45,643 nucleotides of DNA from an uncultured Roseburia sp. (GCA_945836255.1 CAMAKU010000004.1:1-45643); one strand, 5' to 3'; counted from the stretch's first letter, positions 8,449-16,700 are shown. Translations and numbers: made by a program. Notes: generated from the sequence alone by a model not told the origin.

Positions 8449-8532
8449 ATTTATACTGTCATCGACGAATTTTGTTTTTGTTCAATTTACTACCAGGCTT
8501 TTGCATTAGTTTCGTTAAGAGGAGCAAGTTCT

Positions 8533-9918
8533 TTGAAAAACACAAATAACATTGTAAAATTTCATAAACAAATACAGATTAATATTGGACTTGTAATTTT
8601 TGGTATCATCTTTATCTATGTATTGTTTCATATTTTCAGTTATCTTACCTCTGATAATATTACCGTCTATGAGGTCAAAGAAGGTACCATTGCACAAAAT
8701 TACACCTATCAGGCATTGGCAATCCGACAGGAAGAAGTGGTAAGCGCTGCGGCAACCGGAGATCTGTTTTATTATGCCTCCAATTTGGATCAGGTAGGCG
8801 TCAAATCCAATATTTATTCCATTGATACCTCTGGTGAAATCACCCAACAACTCAAAGCCCATAGTGATGAGACCGTTGTGTTGACCGACAGTGATTTTTC
8901 ACATTTGGAAAGTAAAATTCGTGATTTTGTCTATGAATACGATGGGAATCAGTATCAAAAAGTTTACAATTTTAAGACAGATCTATCTTCTAATCTGCAA
9001 CAATATTACAGTAATCGACTGATGGATGAGATTTCAGCTCAGATTGATCAGGCGACGCAGGAGGGGAAGTTTACGTTCTATACCGCGCCTACATCCGGTG
9101 TCGTCGTTTATCAGACAGATGGTTATGAAACCCTTACATTGGAGAATGTATCATCTGATTCTTTTGATACCGGACATTTGTCTGTCACTAATTTAAAGAC
9201 GCAGGATAAGATCGAAGCAGGACAGCCTGTGTACAAATTGATCTTGTCGGATCAATGGAATCTCGTGATGCTCATAGATGAAGGGTTGGCACAGACTTTA
9301 CTGGAAGATGAGACCATCTATCTGCAGATTCGTTTTCTGGAAGACAATGCTACTACTTGGGCTGCATGCAGCGTTACGCAAAAAGCAGGAGATTATTATC
9401 TGGTGTTATCCTTGGATGACAGCGTGGCACGTTATGCCGATGCCCGCTTTCTTCCCATTGAGTTGCTGATGGACGAGCAATCCGGTCTGAAGATTCCAAA
9501 TACGGCAATCACAGAGAAAGAATTTTTCACAGTGCCAAAGAGTTATTTCTTCCTGGGGAATGACTCGAAAAGTTCCGGCCTTATGGTAGCACAGAAGAAA
9601 GGTGGCTATGAATTTGTGACACCTACAATCTACTACGAAACCGAAGATTACTATTATATTGATTCTGAGGACGTCAGTGCCGATGCTGTTATACAGCAAC
9701 CCAATTCCCAAAACACCTACACGATCGGTTCTCAGACTGCCACTTTACAGGGGGTATATAATATTAACAAAGGCTATGCCGTTTTTAAACAGATCGATAT
9801 CTTATATCAGAATGAAGATTATGCGATTATCAGTACCGGGACTACTTATGGACTTTCTTTGTATGATCACATTGTTTTGCAAGGGGATCAGGTAGAAGAA
9901 AATCAAATCATTCATTGA
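8533..9918 (+). CDS. HlyD/RND-adaptor-like membrane protein
   Basis: This 461-residue protein has a short basic N-terminus, one membrane helix (about residues 16-38) and a large external part. Early in the external part is VYEVKEGTIAQNYTYQALAIRQEEVV, a biotinyl-lipoyl-like hairpin half typical of HlyD-family adaptors (only a fragment shown: VYEVKEGTI). A second half follows the helical region (PTSGVVVYQTDGYE). No transporter gene is adjacent. Orthologous proteins are commonly found before yggS-sepF in clostridia. I chose the TTG at 8533 because AGAGGAG lies 8 bases upstream and the MKNTNN start is sensible. The frame is open back to 8431 but that part lacks a ribosome-binding site. The true role is unknown. 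Confidence 0.75.
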   Translation: MKNTNNIVKFHKQIQINIGLVIFGIIFIYVLFHIFSYLTSDNITVYEVKEGTIAQNYTYQALAIRQEEVVSAAATGDLFYYASNLDQVGVKSNIYSIDTSGEITQQLKAHSDETVVLTDSDFSHLESKIRDFVYEYDGNQYQKVYNFKTDLSSNLQQYYSNRLMDEISAQIDQATQEGKFTFYTAPTSGVVVYQTDGYETLTLENVSSDSFDTGHLSVTNLKTQDKIEAGQPVYKLILSDQWNLVMLIDEGLAQTLLEDETIYLQIRFLEDNATTWAACSVTQKAGDYYLVLSLDDSVARYADARFLPIELLMDEQSGLKIPNTAITEKEFFTVPKSYFFLGNDSKSSGLMVAQKKGGYEFVTPTIYYETEDYYYIDSEDVSADAVIQQPNSQNTYTIGSQTATLQGVYNINKGYAVFKQIDILYQNEDYAIISTGTTYGLSLYDHIVLQGDQVEENQIIH

Positions 9919-9931
9919 GGAGGATAAATAA

Positions 9932-10627
9932 ATGTTACAGGATAACTTAAATGAAATTGAAAACCGCATACAGGCTGCATGTCAACGTGCCGGACGGAGT
10001 CGTGACGAAGTAACCTTGATTGCTGTCAGCAAAACAAAACCGGTGCCGGATTTACAGGAAGTGTATGCTGCCGGTGTGCGGGATTTCGGCGAAAATAAAG
10101 TGCAGGAATTGTGTGGCAAAATCGAAGAGTTGCCCCAGGATATTCACTGGCATATGATAGGGCATCTGCAACGTAATAAAGTCAAATATATTGTAGATCG
10201 GGTTGCCTTAATTCATTCTGTAGACAGTTTTCGTCTGGCTGAGGAAATTAACATACAGGCAAAAAAGAAAGGCATCGTCGTTCCTATTTTAGTGGAAGTG
10301 AACATTGCTGATGAAACAACCAAGTTCGGTGTCTCCCGGGAAGATGCCATGGAATTGGTTCGTCAGATTGCCACTCTGGATGGTGTTCAGATCAAAGGAC
10401 TGATGACAATAGCACCATATGTTGTGGATTCCGAAGAAAATCGGGCTTATTTTCGCAAAATAAAGGATTTATCTGTTGACATAGATAATGAAAACATTGA
10501 TAATGTAACTATGGATATATTATCAATGGGTATGACTGGTGATTTCGAGGTGGCCATTGAAGAGGGCGCCACTATGGTACGCGTTGGTACCGGCATTTTT
10601 GGAAAGAGGAATTATCAGAACACATAG
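9932..10627 (+). CDS. YggS/PROSC family PLP-homeostasis protein
   Basis: This 231-residue member of the YggS (YlmE) family binds pyridoxal phosphate and keeps free PLP and amino-acid pools in balance. The PLP lysine lies in LIAVSKTKP near residue 35. DFGENKVQEL, HWHMIGHLQRNK, IKGLMTIAP and LSMGMTGDFEVAIEEGATMVRVG are all present. It directly precedes sepF, as ylmE does in Bacillus. GAGGAG lies upstream of the ATG. The gap to the HlyD-like gene is 13 bases, so they are likely co-transcribed. Confidence 0.93.
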   Translation: MLQDNLNEIENRIQAACQRAGRSRDEVTLIAVSKTKPVPDLQEVYAAGVRDFGENKVQELCGKIEELPQDIHWHMIGHLQRNKVKYIVDRVALIHSVDSFRLAEEINIQAKKKGIVVPILVEVNIADETTKFGVSREDAMELVRQIATLDGVQIKGLMTIAPYVVDSEENRAYFRKIKDLSVDIDNENIDNVTMDILSMGMTGDFEVAIEEGATMVRVGTGIFGKRNYQNT

Positions 10628-10645
10628 TATTAAGGAGATAAAATC

Positions 10646-11212
10646 ATGGCTTTTTTTGATCGCATGTTAGATGTAATGAAATTAGGCGACGACGAAGACG
10701 AATACTACGACGATGATGAGATGTATGATGACGACGAGTATGAAGATGATTATGACGATGAAGACAGTCACTCCATTTTTCATATGTTTGGGAAGAAGGA
10801 TGCCGAAAATGAGCCTTCCGAGACAGCTAAGGTCAAGCCTTCCTCTCCGGTAAAAGAAAAGCCGGTTGTGAAGCAGTCGCCAAAGATCACGCCAATGCGC
10901 GGTGGAAGAAAGGGAAACAGTGTAAATATGGAAGTATGTGTAATAAAGCCTTCTTCATTTGAAGATGCAAGAGAGATTTCAGAGACATTATTGGCAGATC
11001 GTACGGTCATCCTGAATATGGAAGGCTTAGATCTGGGACTGGCACAGCGTATCATTGATTTCACCTCCGGATGTTGTTATGCAATTGATGGCAATCTGCA
11101 AAAGGTTAGCAATTACATCTTTATCATTACACCAGCAGCGGTGGATATTTCCGGCGATTTGCAGGGAATTGTAGATGCGTTTGACTTCTCCGGCATTCAG
11201 ACAGGTTTTTAG
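10646..11212 (+). CDS. sepF: Cell division protein SepF
   Basis: SepF tethers FtsZ to the membrane and bundles its filaments. The 188-residue protein starts with a short amphipathic helix (MAFFDRMLDVMKLG) for membrane binding. A very acidic stretch of Asp, Glu and Tyr follows (about 14-41), then a basic Pro/Lys linker, then the conserved DUF552 core (about 93-178: VCVIKPSSFEDAREI, TVILNMEGLD, RIIDFTSG). The acidic segment is longer than in most homologues. The gene lies between yggS and ylmH with AAGGAG upstream of the start. Confidence 0.94.
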   Translation: MAFFDRMLDVMKLGDDEDEYYDDDEMYDDDEYEDDYDDEDSHSIFHMFGKKDAENEPSETAKVKPSSPVKEKPVVKQSPKITPMRGGRKGNSVNMEVCVIKPSSFEDAREISETLLADRTVILNMEGLDLGLAQRIIDFTSGCCYAIDGNLQKVSNYIFIITPAAVDISGDLQGIVDAFDFSGIQTGF

Positions 11213-11215
11213 AGC

Positions 11216-11968
11216 ATGGATCGGGATGACTATGCGGTTGTTCGCCGATTTGAAGACTTGTCACAGCAGGCGGACCGTAAGGGGATTGTCTTATTTAGTA
11301 ACTTTTTAAACATGTATGAGATTAACCTTTTACATCAGAATGCGTCCGGTTTGGCAACCCGGTTCTCATTATATGGAGGTTATCAAGAAGCAGAGCGTCA
11401 GATGGTAGCATTCCAACCTGATGCTCTTTATTATGATTGGAGTTATCCGATTTCCTGCATCCGATTCATGCCGGTGCAACCCAAATTCGCAGATGTACTG
11501 TCACATCGAGATGTTCTGGGTGCCTGTATGCACTTAGGGATTGAGCGAGAGATGCTGGGTGATATAGTTGTGCAGGACACACAGATTCTGATATTTTGCG
11601 TAGACAGTATGGCGAATTATCTAAAAGAGCATCTGACAACTATTAAGCATACCCAGATGAAAGCCGCCATTGTGACGCCGGATGAAGTGACGGTATCCAT
11701 ACAATACCGGGAAGTCTTTGGATATGTCGCTTCCAATCGTCTGGATGCTTTTGTGGCAGAAGCATGTAAAATGTCGCGCGCGCAGTCTGCCACCTATATT
11801 CTTTCTGAAAATGTGTTTATCAATGGGAAGTTGATTACCAACCATAATCATAAAATTTCCCCGGAAGATATTATTTCTTTGCGCGGGTATGGGAAACTGA
11901 AATTCGGCGCATTTTTAAGTACTACGAAAAAAGGTCGTATTCGTATTTCCTATCAATGGTATTTTTAA
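11216..11968 (+). CDS. ylmH: YlmH family S4-domain RNA-binding protein
   Basis: This 250-residue protein has an N-terminal YlmH region and a C-terminal S4 RNA-binding domain (about 175-245, with SNRLDAFVAEACKMSRAQ and VFINGKLI). YlmH binds stalled 50S subunits in Bacillus and is encoded in the division cluster. The ATG is 3 bases after the sepF stop, so translational coupling is likely. The 3' end overlaps the open frame of aroB but not its chosen start. No divIVA follows, although ylmH-divIVA is the common order. Confidence 0.9.
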   Translation: MDRDDYAVVRRFEDLSQQADRKGIVLFSNFLNMYEINLLHQNASGLATRFSLYGGYQEAERQMVAFQPDALYYDWSYPISCIRFMPVQPKFADVLSHRDVLGACMHLGIEREMLGDIVVQDTQILIFCVDSMANYLKEHLTTIKHTQMKAAIVTPDEVTVSIQYREVFGYVASNRLDAFVAEACKMSRAQSATYILSENVFINGKLITNHNHKISPEDIISLRGYGKLKFGAFLSTTKKGRIRISYQWYF

Positions 11969-11979
11969 AGGAGAAAGAC

Positions 11980-13071
11980 ATGGCAACCAATCTAAATGTA
12001 TTATATGAAAACAAACCTTGTTATCGCATCCACATCACATCGTCATTTGAATCTTTTTTCGCCTGTCTACAGGAAGATCAGATCGCAACCAATCGAAAAG
12101 TGTGCATCGTAACTGATTCCGTAGTGGCAGAATTATACTTAAATGAAATGGAAAAAATCTGCAAATCCTCATTTTTGGAAGCGAATCATTTCATTTTCCC
12201 CAGTGGCGAAGCCTCAAAAAACATGGATGTTGCGCAAGAATTATATCAACATTTAATTAGTCGCCACTTTGACCGCCATGATTTATTGATTGCTTTGGGT
12301 GGCGGTGTCGTTGGCGATTTGACGGGTTTCACAGCAGCAACGTATCTTCGGGGAATTGACTTCATTCAGGTGCCAACGACCCTGTTATCACAGGTGGATA
12401 GCAGTATTGGCGGGAAGACTGGTGTGGATTTCATGCAGTATAAGAACATGGTTGGCGCCTTTTATATGCCAAAAATGGTCTATATGAATATTCATACTTT
12501 ACAGACCCTTCCGGAAGTGCAATTCCAATCCGGCATGGGTGAAGTTATTAAGCATGGGCTGATCTGTGACGATGATTATTTTCATTGGTTAAAGGATAAT
12601 GCGCCATTCATTTGCCAACGCAATGAGGCCGTGCTGGAACAAATGGTCGCCGTGAGTTGTGGTATCAAGAAACGGGTAGTAGAAGAAGATCCCAAAGAAA
12701 AAGGGATTCGTGCACATTTGAATTTTGGACATACGGTGGGGCATGCCATTGAGAAATTATCGAATTTTTCTTTGTTTCATGGACAGTGTGTAGCGATTGG
12801 TATGCATGCCGCTTCCTACTTATCCCGGAAACATCAGATGATCTCAGAGGAAGATTATAACGATATTTTAACTACCATCACCAGTTTTGGTTTGCCGGTT
12901 TCCGTCGACGGTTTCCAAGCGGACGATATTCTTGCTGCGACAAAATCAGACAAAAAAATGATTGGCAGTAAAATCAAATTTATCCTTTTGGAACGAATTG
13001 GTTATGCATTGATTGACACATCGATATCGGATGCGGAACTGATACAGGCAATTTCGGAAGTTATCCGGTAG
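11980..13071 (+). CDS. aroB: 3-Dehydroquinate synthase
   Basis: AroB converts DAHP to 3-dehydroquinate in the shikimate pathway, using NAD+ and a divalent metal. The 363-residue protein carries the NAD-binding ALGGGVVGDLTGF, PTTLLSQVDSSIGGKTGVD and KNMVGAF motifs, then GMGEVIKHG and NFGHTVGHAIE with the metal-binding Glu and His residues. I chose ATG 11980 because AAAGGAG lies directly upstream. The open frame starts 24 bases earlier inside ylmH. No other aromatic-pathway gene is nearby, so its place between ylmH and lspA is unusual. Confidence 0.95.
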   Translation: MATNLNVLYENKPCYRIHITSSFESFFACLQEDQIATNRKVCIVTDSVVAELYLNEMEKICKSSFLEANHFIFPSGEASKNMDVAQELYQHLISRHFDRHDLLIALGGGVVGDLTGFTAATYLRGIDFIQVPTTLLSQVDSSIGGKTGVDFMQYKNMVGAFYMPKMVYMNIHTLQTLPEVQFQSGMGEVIKHGLICDDDYFHWLKDNAPFICQRNEAVLEQMVAVSCGIKKRVVEEDPKEKGIRAHLNFGHTVGHAIEKLSNFSLFHGQCVAIGMHAASYLSRKHQMISEEDYNDILTTITSFGLPVSVDGFQADDILAATKSDKKMIGSKIKFILLERIGYALIDTSISDAELIQAISEVIR

Positions 13072-13090
13072 GAAAGTTGGAGAGCAAGAT

Positions 13091-13630
13091 ATGAGCAAAC
13101 ATAAATATACAGGTTATCTTTTGGCACTGGTGGCATTTGTTGTCCTTTTATGGCTTGACCAATGGACGAAGCAGTTGGCCGTCACCCATCTGATGAATCA
13201 GTCGGATGTATTTCTGATTCCCGGGGTGTTACAATTGCATTATCTGGAGAATACCGGGGCCGCCTTTTCTCTATTGGAAAATAAAATGTGGCTGTTTTAT
13301 ATTTTTACTCCTATTTTATGCGGCGCAATCTTATACTTGTTTCTTCGCCTGCCGAATAAGAAAGAATACCACATTCTACGTGTGATACTGGTACTGTTAA
13401 TGGCAGGGGCGCTGGGAAATTATATTGACCGTATCCAATATCAATATGTCATTGATTTTATTTATGTATCATTGATACATTTTCCGGTGTTTAATGTGGC
13501 AGATATTTATGTAACATGCAGTGTGATTGTCCTGTTTCTGTTGATTTTATTTGTATACTCGGATGAGCAATGGAACGAAATTGTATCTTGTCTGAAATGG
13601 ACAGCAAAGCAAGAGGAGAATGAATCCTAA
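13091..13630 (+). CDS. lspA: Lipoprotein signal peptidase (signal peptidase II)
   Basis: LspA cleaves the signal peptide of prolipoproteins after lipid attachment. The 179-residue protein has four membrane helices. Conserved elements are WLDQWTK at 21-27, ENTGAAFSLL at 53-62, GALGNYIDR at 106-114 (catalytic Asp113) and FNVADIY at 134-140 (catalytic Asp138). The C-terminus is about 20 residues longer than usual. Its 3' end overlaps the open frame of the next gene, and an AGAGGAG site for that gene lies in the last lspA codons. Confidence 0.95.
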   Translation: MSKHKYTGYLLALVAFVVLLWLDQWTKQLAVTHLMNQSDVFLIPGVLQLHYLENTGAAFSLLENKMWLFYIFTPILCGAILYLFLRLPNKKEYHILRVILVLLMAGALGNYIDRIQYQYVIDFIYVSLIHFPVFNVADIYVTCSVIVLFLLILFVYSDEQWNEIVSCLKWTAKQEENES

Positions 13631-13631
13631 T

Positions 13632-14537
13632 ATGATAGTATCTTATACCGTTTGTGCAACAGATGCTGGCACGAGGTTGGATGTATATTTATGCCAACAA
13701 AACGATCAGATCTCCCGGAGTGCCATTCAAAAACAAATCAAGGACGGACATGTATACGTGAATTCTACTATGGCCAAAGCGAATTACAAAGTAGTTGCAA
13801 ATGATGTGATTACCGTAGAACAGACAGAGCCTGTCGAAGTTGCAATTGTACCGGAGAATATCCCGCTTGCGATTTTATACGAAGATCAGGATTTGCTCAT
13901 CGTCAACAAGCCGAAGGGAATGGTGGTTCATCCTGCTCCCGGTCATATGACAGGGACTTTAGTTAATGCCGTTATGTACCATTGCAGAGATTCCCTGTCG
14001 GGGATTAATGGTGAAATACGACCGGGGATTGTTCATCGCATTGATCAGGATACCACCGGTTCCTTGATTATCTGCAAAAACGATACAGCACACCTTCAGA
14101 TTGCAGAGCAAATTAAAGTCCATTCTATCAATCGTATTTATCGTGGCATCGTGATTGGCAATGTAGCAGACGATCATGGCACCATTCATGCCCCTATTGG
14201 TCGCAATCCCAATGACCGTAAGAAAATGGCCATCAATGAAAAAAATGGGAAAGATGCTATCACGCATTATACTGTATTACAGCGTTTTTCGGGTTATACG
14301 TACATGGAATTTAAATTAGAGACCGGAAGAACACATCAGATTCGCGTGCATATGGCATCTATCGGACATCCACTGTTAGGAGATGTATTATATGGTCCTA
14401 AGAAATGTCCCTACAAATTACAGGGACAGACATTGCATGCGGCAGTGATTGGATTTGTGCATCCCCGAACCGGACAGTACATGGAAGTCGAAGCTCCTTT
14501 ACCGGAGTATTTTGAACATCTATTGACAATCTTATAA
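13632..14537 (+). CDS. rluD: RluA/RluD family 23S rRNA pseudouridine synthase
   Basis: This is a large-subunit rRNA pseudouridine synthase with an N-terminal S4 domain (about 10-60) and a catalytic domain. The active-site motif HRIDQDTTG is at 135-143, with Asp138 as the nucleophile; VNKPKGMVVHP and GRTHQIRVHMA are also present. It follows lspA as ylyB does in Bacillus. The start is uncertain. ATG 13632 has GGAG 13 bases upstream, whereas ATG 13620 overlaps lspA and leaves only one base after the same site. The substrate uridines cannot be told from sequence. Confidence 0.88.
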   Translation: MIVSYTVCATDAGTRLDVYLCQQNDQISRSAIQKQIKDGHVYVNSTMAKANYKVVANDVITVEQTEPVEVAIVPENIPLAILYEDQDLLIVNKPKGMVVHPAPGHMTGTLVNAVMYHCRDSLSGINGEIRPGIVHRIDQDTTGSLIICKNDTAHLQIAEQIKVHSINRIYRGIVIGNVADDHGTIHAPIGRNPNDRKKMAINEKNGKDAITHYTVLQRFSGYTYMEFKLETGRTHQIRVHMASIGHPLLGDVLYGPKKCPYKLQGQTLHAAVIGFVHPRTGQYMEVEAPLPEYFEHLLTIL

Positions 14538-14552
14538 CACAATCACAAGAAA

Positions 14553-14595
14553 AAGAGGGAATCTCCATATCAATAAGATATGAGGATTCCCTCTT
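14553..14595. terminator. Bidirectional terminator between rluD and lexA
   Basis: An 11-base perfect stem (AAGAGGGAATC / GATTCCCTCTT) with an inner ATATC/GATAT pairing lies between the two convergent genes. An A-rich run precedes it and a T-rich run follows, so it can stop transcripts from both sides. Confidence 0.88.
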
Positions 14596-14618
14596 ATCAT
14601 ATTCATTGCATTCGTTCA

Positions 14619-15233
14619 TCAGAAGAAACGGAACACGCCAAAAACCACGCCCAGAATCTGACAATCGGGTACAATAATCGGCTCCATGGTATCATTCTCC
14701 GGCTGTAGGCGAATATGATCGTTCTCCTTATAAAATGTCTTGACCGTGGCAGAATCATCCACCAGGGCGGCCACAATATCGCCATTGGATGCTGTGCTTT
14801 GTTGCTTAACCAGAATCACATCGCCACTGAAAATTCCCACATTAATCATACTGTCGCCCTTAACGCGTAGCATAAATGTCTCCTGATTCGGCATGTACTC
14901 TGCAGGAATCGGGAAATAATTATCGATATTCTGAATCGCCAGAAGCGGCTGCCCGGCAGCAATCGAACCTACGATGGGAACATTGACAACTTCACGCCGT
15001 GTCAGATTAAAATTATCATCAACAATCTCGATGGCACGGGGCTTCGACGGATCTCTTCGGATATAACCGTTCTTCTCCAGAGATTCCAGATGGGAATGAA
15101 TCGAAGAAGTGGACTTTAAATGTACGGCATCACATAACTCGCGAACTGTAGGCGGATAGCCCTTATTCAGAATCTCCTGCTTAATGTATTCCAGAATCTC
15201 TCGTTGTTTTTCTGTGATACGACCATATTCCAT
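14619..15233 (-). CDS. lexA: SOS repressor LexA
   Basis: LexA represses DNA-damage genes and cleaves itself when RecA filaments form. The 204-residue protein has a winged helix N-terminal domain (TEKQREILEYI, then YPPTVRELCDAVHLKSTSSIHSHL) and a C-terminal S24 peptidase domain. The cleavage site is Ala93-Gly94, with catalytic Ser128 (KGDSM) and Lys165. I chose the ATG at 15233 because AAAGGAG lies upstream and the MEYGRITEKQ start matches the family; the open frame continues upstream by 86 codons without support. The divergent neighbour is a yneA-like gene, as in Bacillus, with three LexA boxes between them. Confidence 0.95.
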   Translation of the reverse strand: MEYGRITEKQREILEYIKQEILNKGYPPTVRELCDAVHLKSTSSIHSHLESLEKNGYIRRDPSKPRAIEIVDDNFNLTRREVVNVPIVGSIAAGQPLLAIQNIDNYFPIPAEYMPNQETFMLRVKGDSMINVGIFSGDVILVKQQSTASNGDIVAALVDDSATVKTFYKENDHIRLQPENDTMEPIIVPDCQILGVVFGVFRFF

Positions 15234-15314
15234 AATAAATACTCCTTTCGAATCGGAAACAGAAAATGCGCAAATATACGATAAAATATCTGCGTCCACC
15301 TGATTGATAAAAAA

Positions 15315-15343
15315 AGTATAGCATAGAAAAATCGAAAAAGCAA
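15315..15343 (-). promoter_or_regulatory. Likely lexA promoter
   Basis: Read on the minus strand, TTGCTT (15343-15338) and TATACT (15320-15315) are separated by 17 bases. The -10 is good and the -35 is weak. The start would fall near 15308, about 75 bases before the lexA ATG. LexA box 1 lies just upstream of the -35. Confidence 0.55.
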
Positions 15344-15353
15344 ACATACTTTC

Positions 15354-15367
15354 CGAAAATTTGTTCG
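15354..15367. promoter_or_regulatory. LexA (SOS) box 1
   Basis: CGAAAATTTGTTCG differs at one position from the Gram-positive SOS consensus CGAACRNRYGTTYG. It lies between the lexA -35 and the yneA -35, so LexA here could affect both genes. Confidence 0.75.
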
Positions 15368-15375
15368 AAAAAGTA

Positions 15376-15404
15376 TTGACAAACATTTGTTTGGGATGTA
15401 AGAT
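15376..15404 (+). promoter_or_regulatory. Sigma-A promoter of yneA-like gene
   Basis: A consensus TTGACA at 15376-15381 is followed after 17 bases by TAAGAT at 15399-15404. Transcription would start near 15411, inside the third SOS box and about 41 bases before the yneA start codon. LexA box 2 overlaps the -35 and fills the spacer. Confidence 0.82.
15380..15393. promoter_or_regulatory. LexA (SOS) box 2
   Basis: CAAACATTTGTTTG has one mismatch to CGAACRNRYGTTYG. It sits in the spacer of the yneA promoter, where repressor binding would block RNA polymerase. Confidence 0.75.
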
Positions 15405-15410
15405 AGTACC

Positions 15411-15424
15411 AGAACAAAAGTTCG
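15411..15424. promoter_or_regulatory. LexA (SOS) box 3
   Basis: The core GAAC-AAAA-GTTC at 15412-15423 is a perfect inverted repeat with the four-base spacing of SOS boxes. The outer and spacer bases fit the consensus less well. It overlaps the expected yneA transcription start. Confidence 0.8.
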
Positions 15425-15451
15425 TTTGTATTGAGAAAGAGAGTGTATGAT

Positions 15452-15832
15452 ATGACGAAGAGAAGATTACCGCAGAATGCAAGACATGCAATCCATACGA
15501 CCCGTAAGCATCGCAGATGTGGCCATCGGGCAGGGAAGCAGTACCTATTTTTATTTGGTGTATTAAGTATGCTTGTAGTAACTTGTGTGTTTACGTTTGC
15601 CATTACTTCCAATGCCAAACAGGAACACGCATTACACAAGTATTATACCAGCATCCAGATTGAGGACGGTGACTCTCTTTGGAGTATCGCACAGGAATAT
15701 TCTAACGTGGAGATGTATGCCGATTATGACGCATATATTAGTGAAGTGAAACAATTGAATCACATGACAGGAGAGGACATTCATTCCGGACAATACCTCA
15801 TCGTTCCGTATTATACCGCCGACCTAAAGTAA
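15452..15832 (+). CDS. yneA: YneA-like SOS-induced cell division inhibitor (LysM protein)
   Basis: The 126-residue protein has a basic cytoplasmic N-terminus of about 29 residues, one membrane helix (about 30-52) and an external LysM domain (about 65-120: YTSIQIEDGDSLWSIAQEYS to GQYLIVPYY, only key parts shown). That is the architecture of Bacillus YneA, which delays septation after DNA damage. Divergence from lexA and three SOS boxes over its promoter support the role. The N-terminal tail is longer and more basic than in Bacillus. I chose ATG 15452; a TTG at 15431 is in frame but has no ribosome-binding site. The function is inferred from architecture and context. Confidence 0.85.
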   Translation: MTKRRLPQNARHAIHTTRKHRRCGHRAGKQYLFLFGVLSMLVVTCVFTFAITSNAKQEHALHKYYTSIQIEDGDSLWSIAQEYSNVEMYADYDAYISEVKQLNHMTGEDIHSGQYLIVPYYTADLK

Positions 15833-15843
15833 TTCGATACGGC

Positions 15844-15872
15844 TTGTTTTTTCTCCGCTTTATTATTATAAT
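15844..15872 (+). promoter_or_regulatory. Promoter of plsC-like gene
   Basis: TTGTTT at 15844-15849 and a consensus TATAAT at 15867-15872 are 17 bases apart. The start would be near 15879, about 24 bases before the acyltransferase ATG. There is no clear terminator between yneA and this promoter. Confidence 0.65.
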
Positions 15873-15902
15873 ATAGATACTAATGAGAGGGAGAGAGAGT
15901 TC

Positions 15903-16625
15903 ATGTTTCGGTTCATAATCGTCGTCTTAGCGAATATTAAGCGCGCACCTTATCTGATTCCCAAAATGCGTAAAATGTTTAAGCATCCGGAGCGTTATTC
16001 AGAACAGGTCCGTTATGCATTCGCTCAGAAACTAATTGATTATATGAAGGCTTCCGGCAAGATCAAGACAGAAGTCTATGGTACAGCGAATTTGCCACAT
16101 GAGGGTGGTTATGTGATGTTTCCGAACCATCAGGGGAAATACGACGCACTTGGCATTATATATGCCCATAAGGCACCATGTTCCTTTGTTATGGACAAGG
16201 CAAAGTCGTATTCGTTTCTTGTGAAGGAATTGGTGGATATGTTAGGTGCCAAGCGCCTGGAATTGGATAATGTCCGCCAGAATCTGACAATTATTAATGA
16301 AATCACAGAAGACGTAAAGCAGGGAAAGAAATATATTCTTTTCTCAGAGGGTGGATACGATAAAAATCGCAATAAGGTCCAGCAATTTAAGCCTGGTAGT
16401 TTTAAATGCGTTGTTCGTTCCAAGACACCGATTGTTCCGGTTGCTCTGATTGACTCCTATAAGCCATTTAATAGTTGGAGCATTGGTCCTGTAACCACAA
16501 AGGTGATTTTCCTACCACCTATGTATTATGATGAATATAAGGATATGAAGACACCGGAGATTGCTAAGATTGTTCGCCAGAGAATTATTGATTGTATGGC
16601 AGAATTCGGTGTAGACGCCAACTGA
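15903..16625 (+). CDS. plsC: 1-Acyl-sn-glycerol-3-phosphate acyltransferase (PlsC family)
   Basis: This 240-residue membrane-associated acyltransferase has the HX4D motif at His76-Asp81 (NHQGKYD) and a glycerol-phosphate-binding segment FSEGGYDKNRN at 147-157. PlsC makes phosphatidic acid by acylating lysophosphatidic acid. An N-terminal hydrophobic helix (about 3-12) and a basic region follow the start. The usual FPEGTR block reads FSEGGYD, so acyl acceptor choice may differ within the family. It has its own promoter and is followed by a terminator. Confidence 0.82.
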   Translation: MFRFIIVVLANIKRAPYLIPKMRKMFKHPERYSEQVRYAFAQKLIDYMKASGKIKTEVYGTANLPHEGGYVMFPNHQGKYDALGIIYAHKAPCSFVMDKAKSYSFLVKELVDMLGAKRLELDNVRQNLTIINEITEDVKQGKKYILFSEGGYDKNRNKVQQFKPGSFKCVVRSKTPIVPVALIDSYKPFNSWSIGPVTTKVIFLPPMYYDEYKDMKTPEIAKIVRQRIIDCMAEFGVDAN

Positions 16626-16656
16626 TCTTGGCATGATTATAAGATAAACATGATAT

Positions 16657-16700
16657 AAGGAATGAGATTTTTGTATTTCAATCAGGATCTCATTCCTTTT
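16657..16700 (+). terminator. Terminator after plsC
   Basis: A perfect 12-base stem (AAGGAATGAGAT / ATCTCATTCCTT) with an 18-base loop is followed by a run of T. It lies about 32 bases after the plsC stop. Confidence 0.88.

Noticed and set aside
8431..8532. Upstream start for the HlyD-like gene at 8431
   Set aside because: It lies inside the palindrome, gives a sequence unlike a signal region and lacks a ribosome-binding site; TTG 8533 is better placed.
15234..15491. Long N-terminal extension of LexA in the open frame
   Set aside because: It crosses the promoter and SOS boxes and has no ribosome-binding site, while ATG 15233 has a good one.
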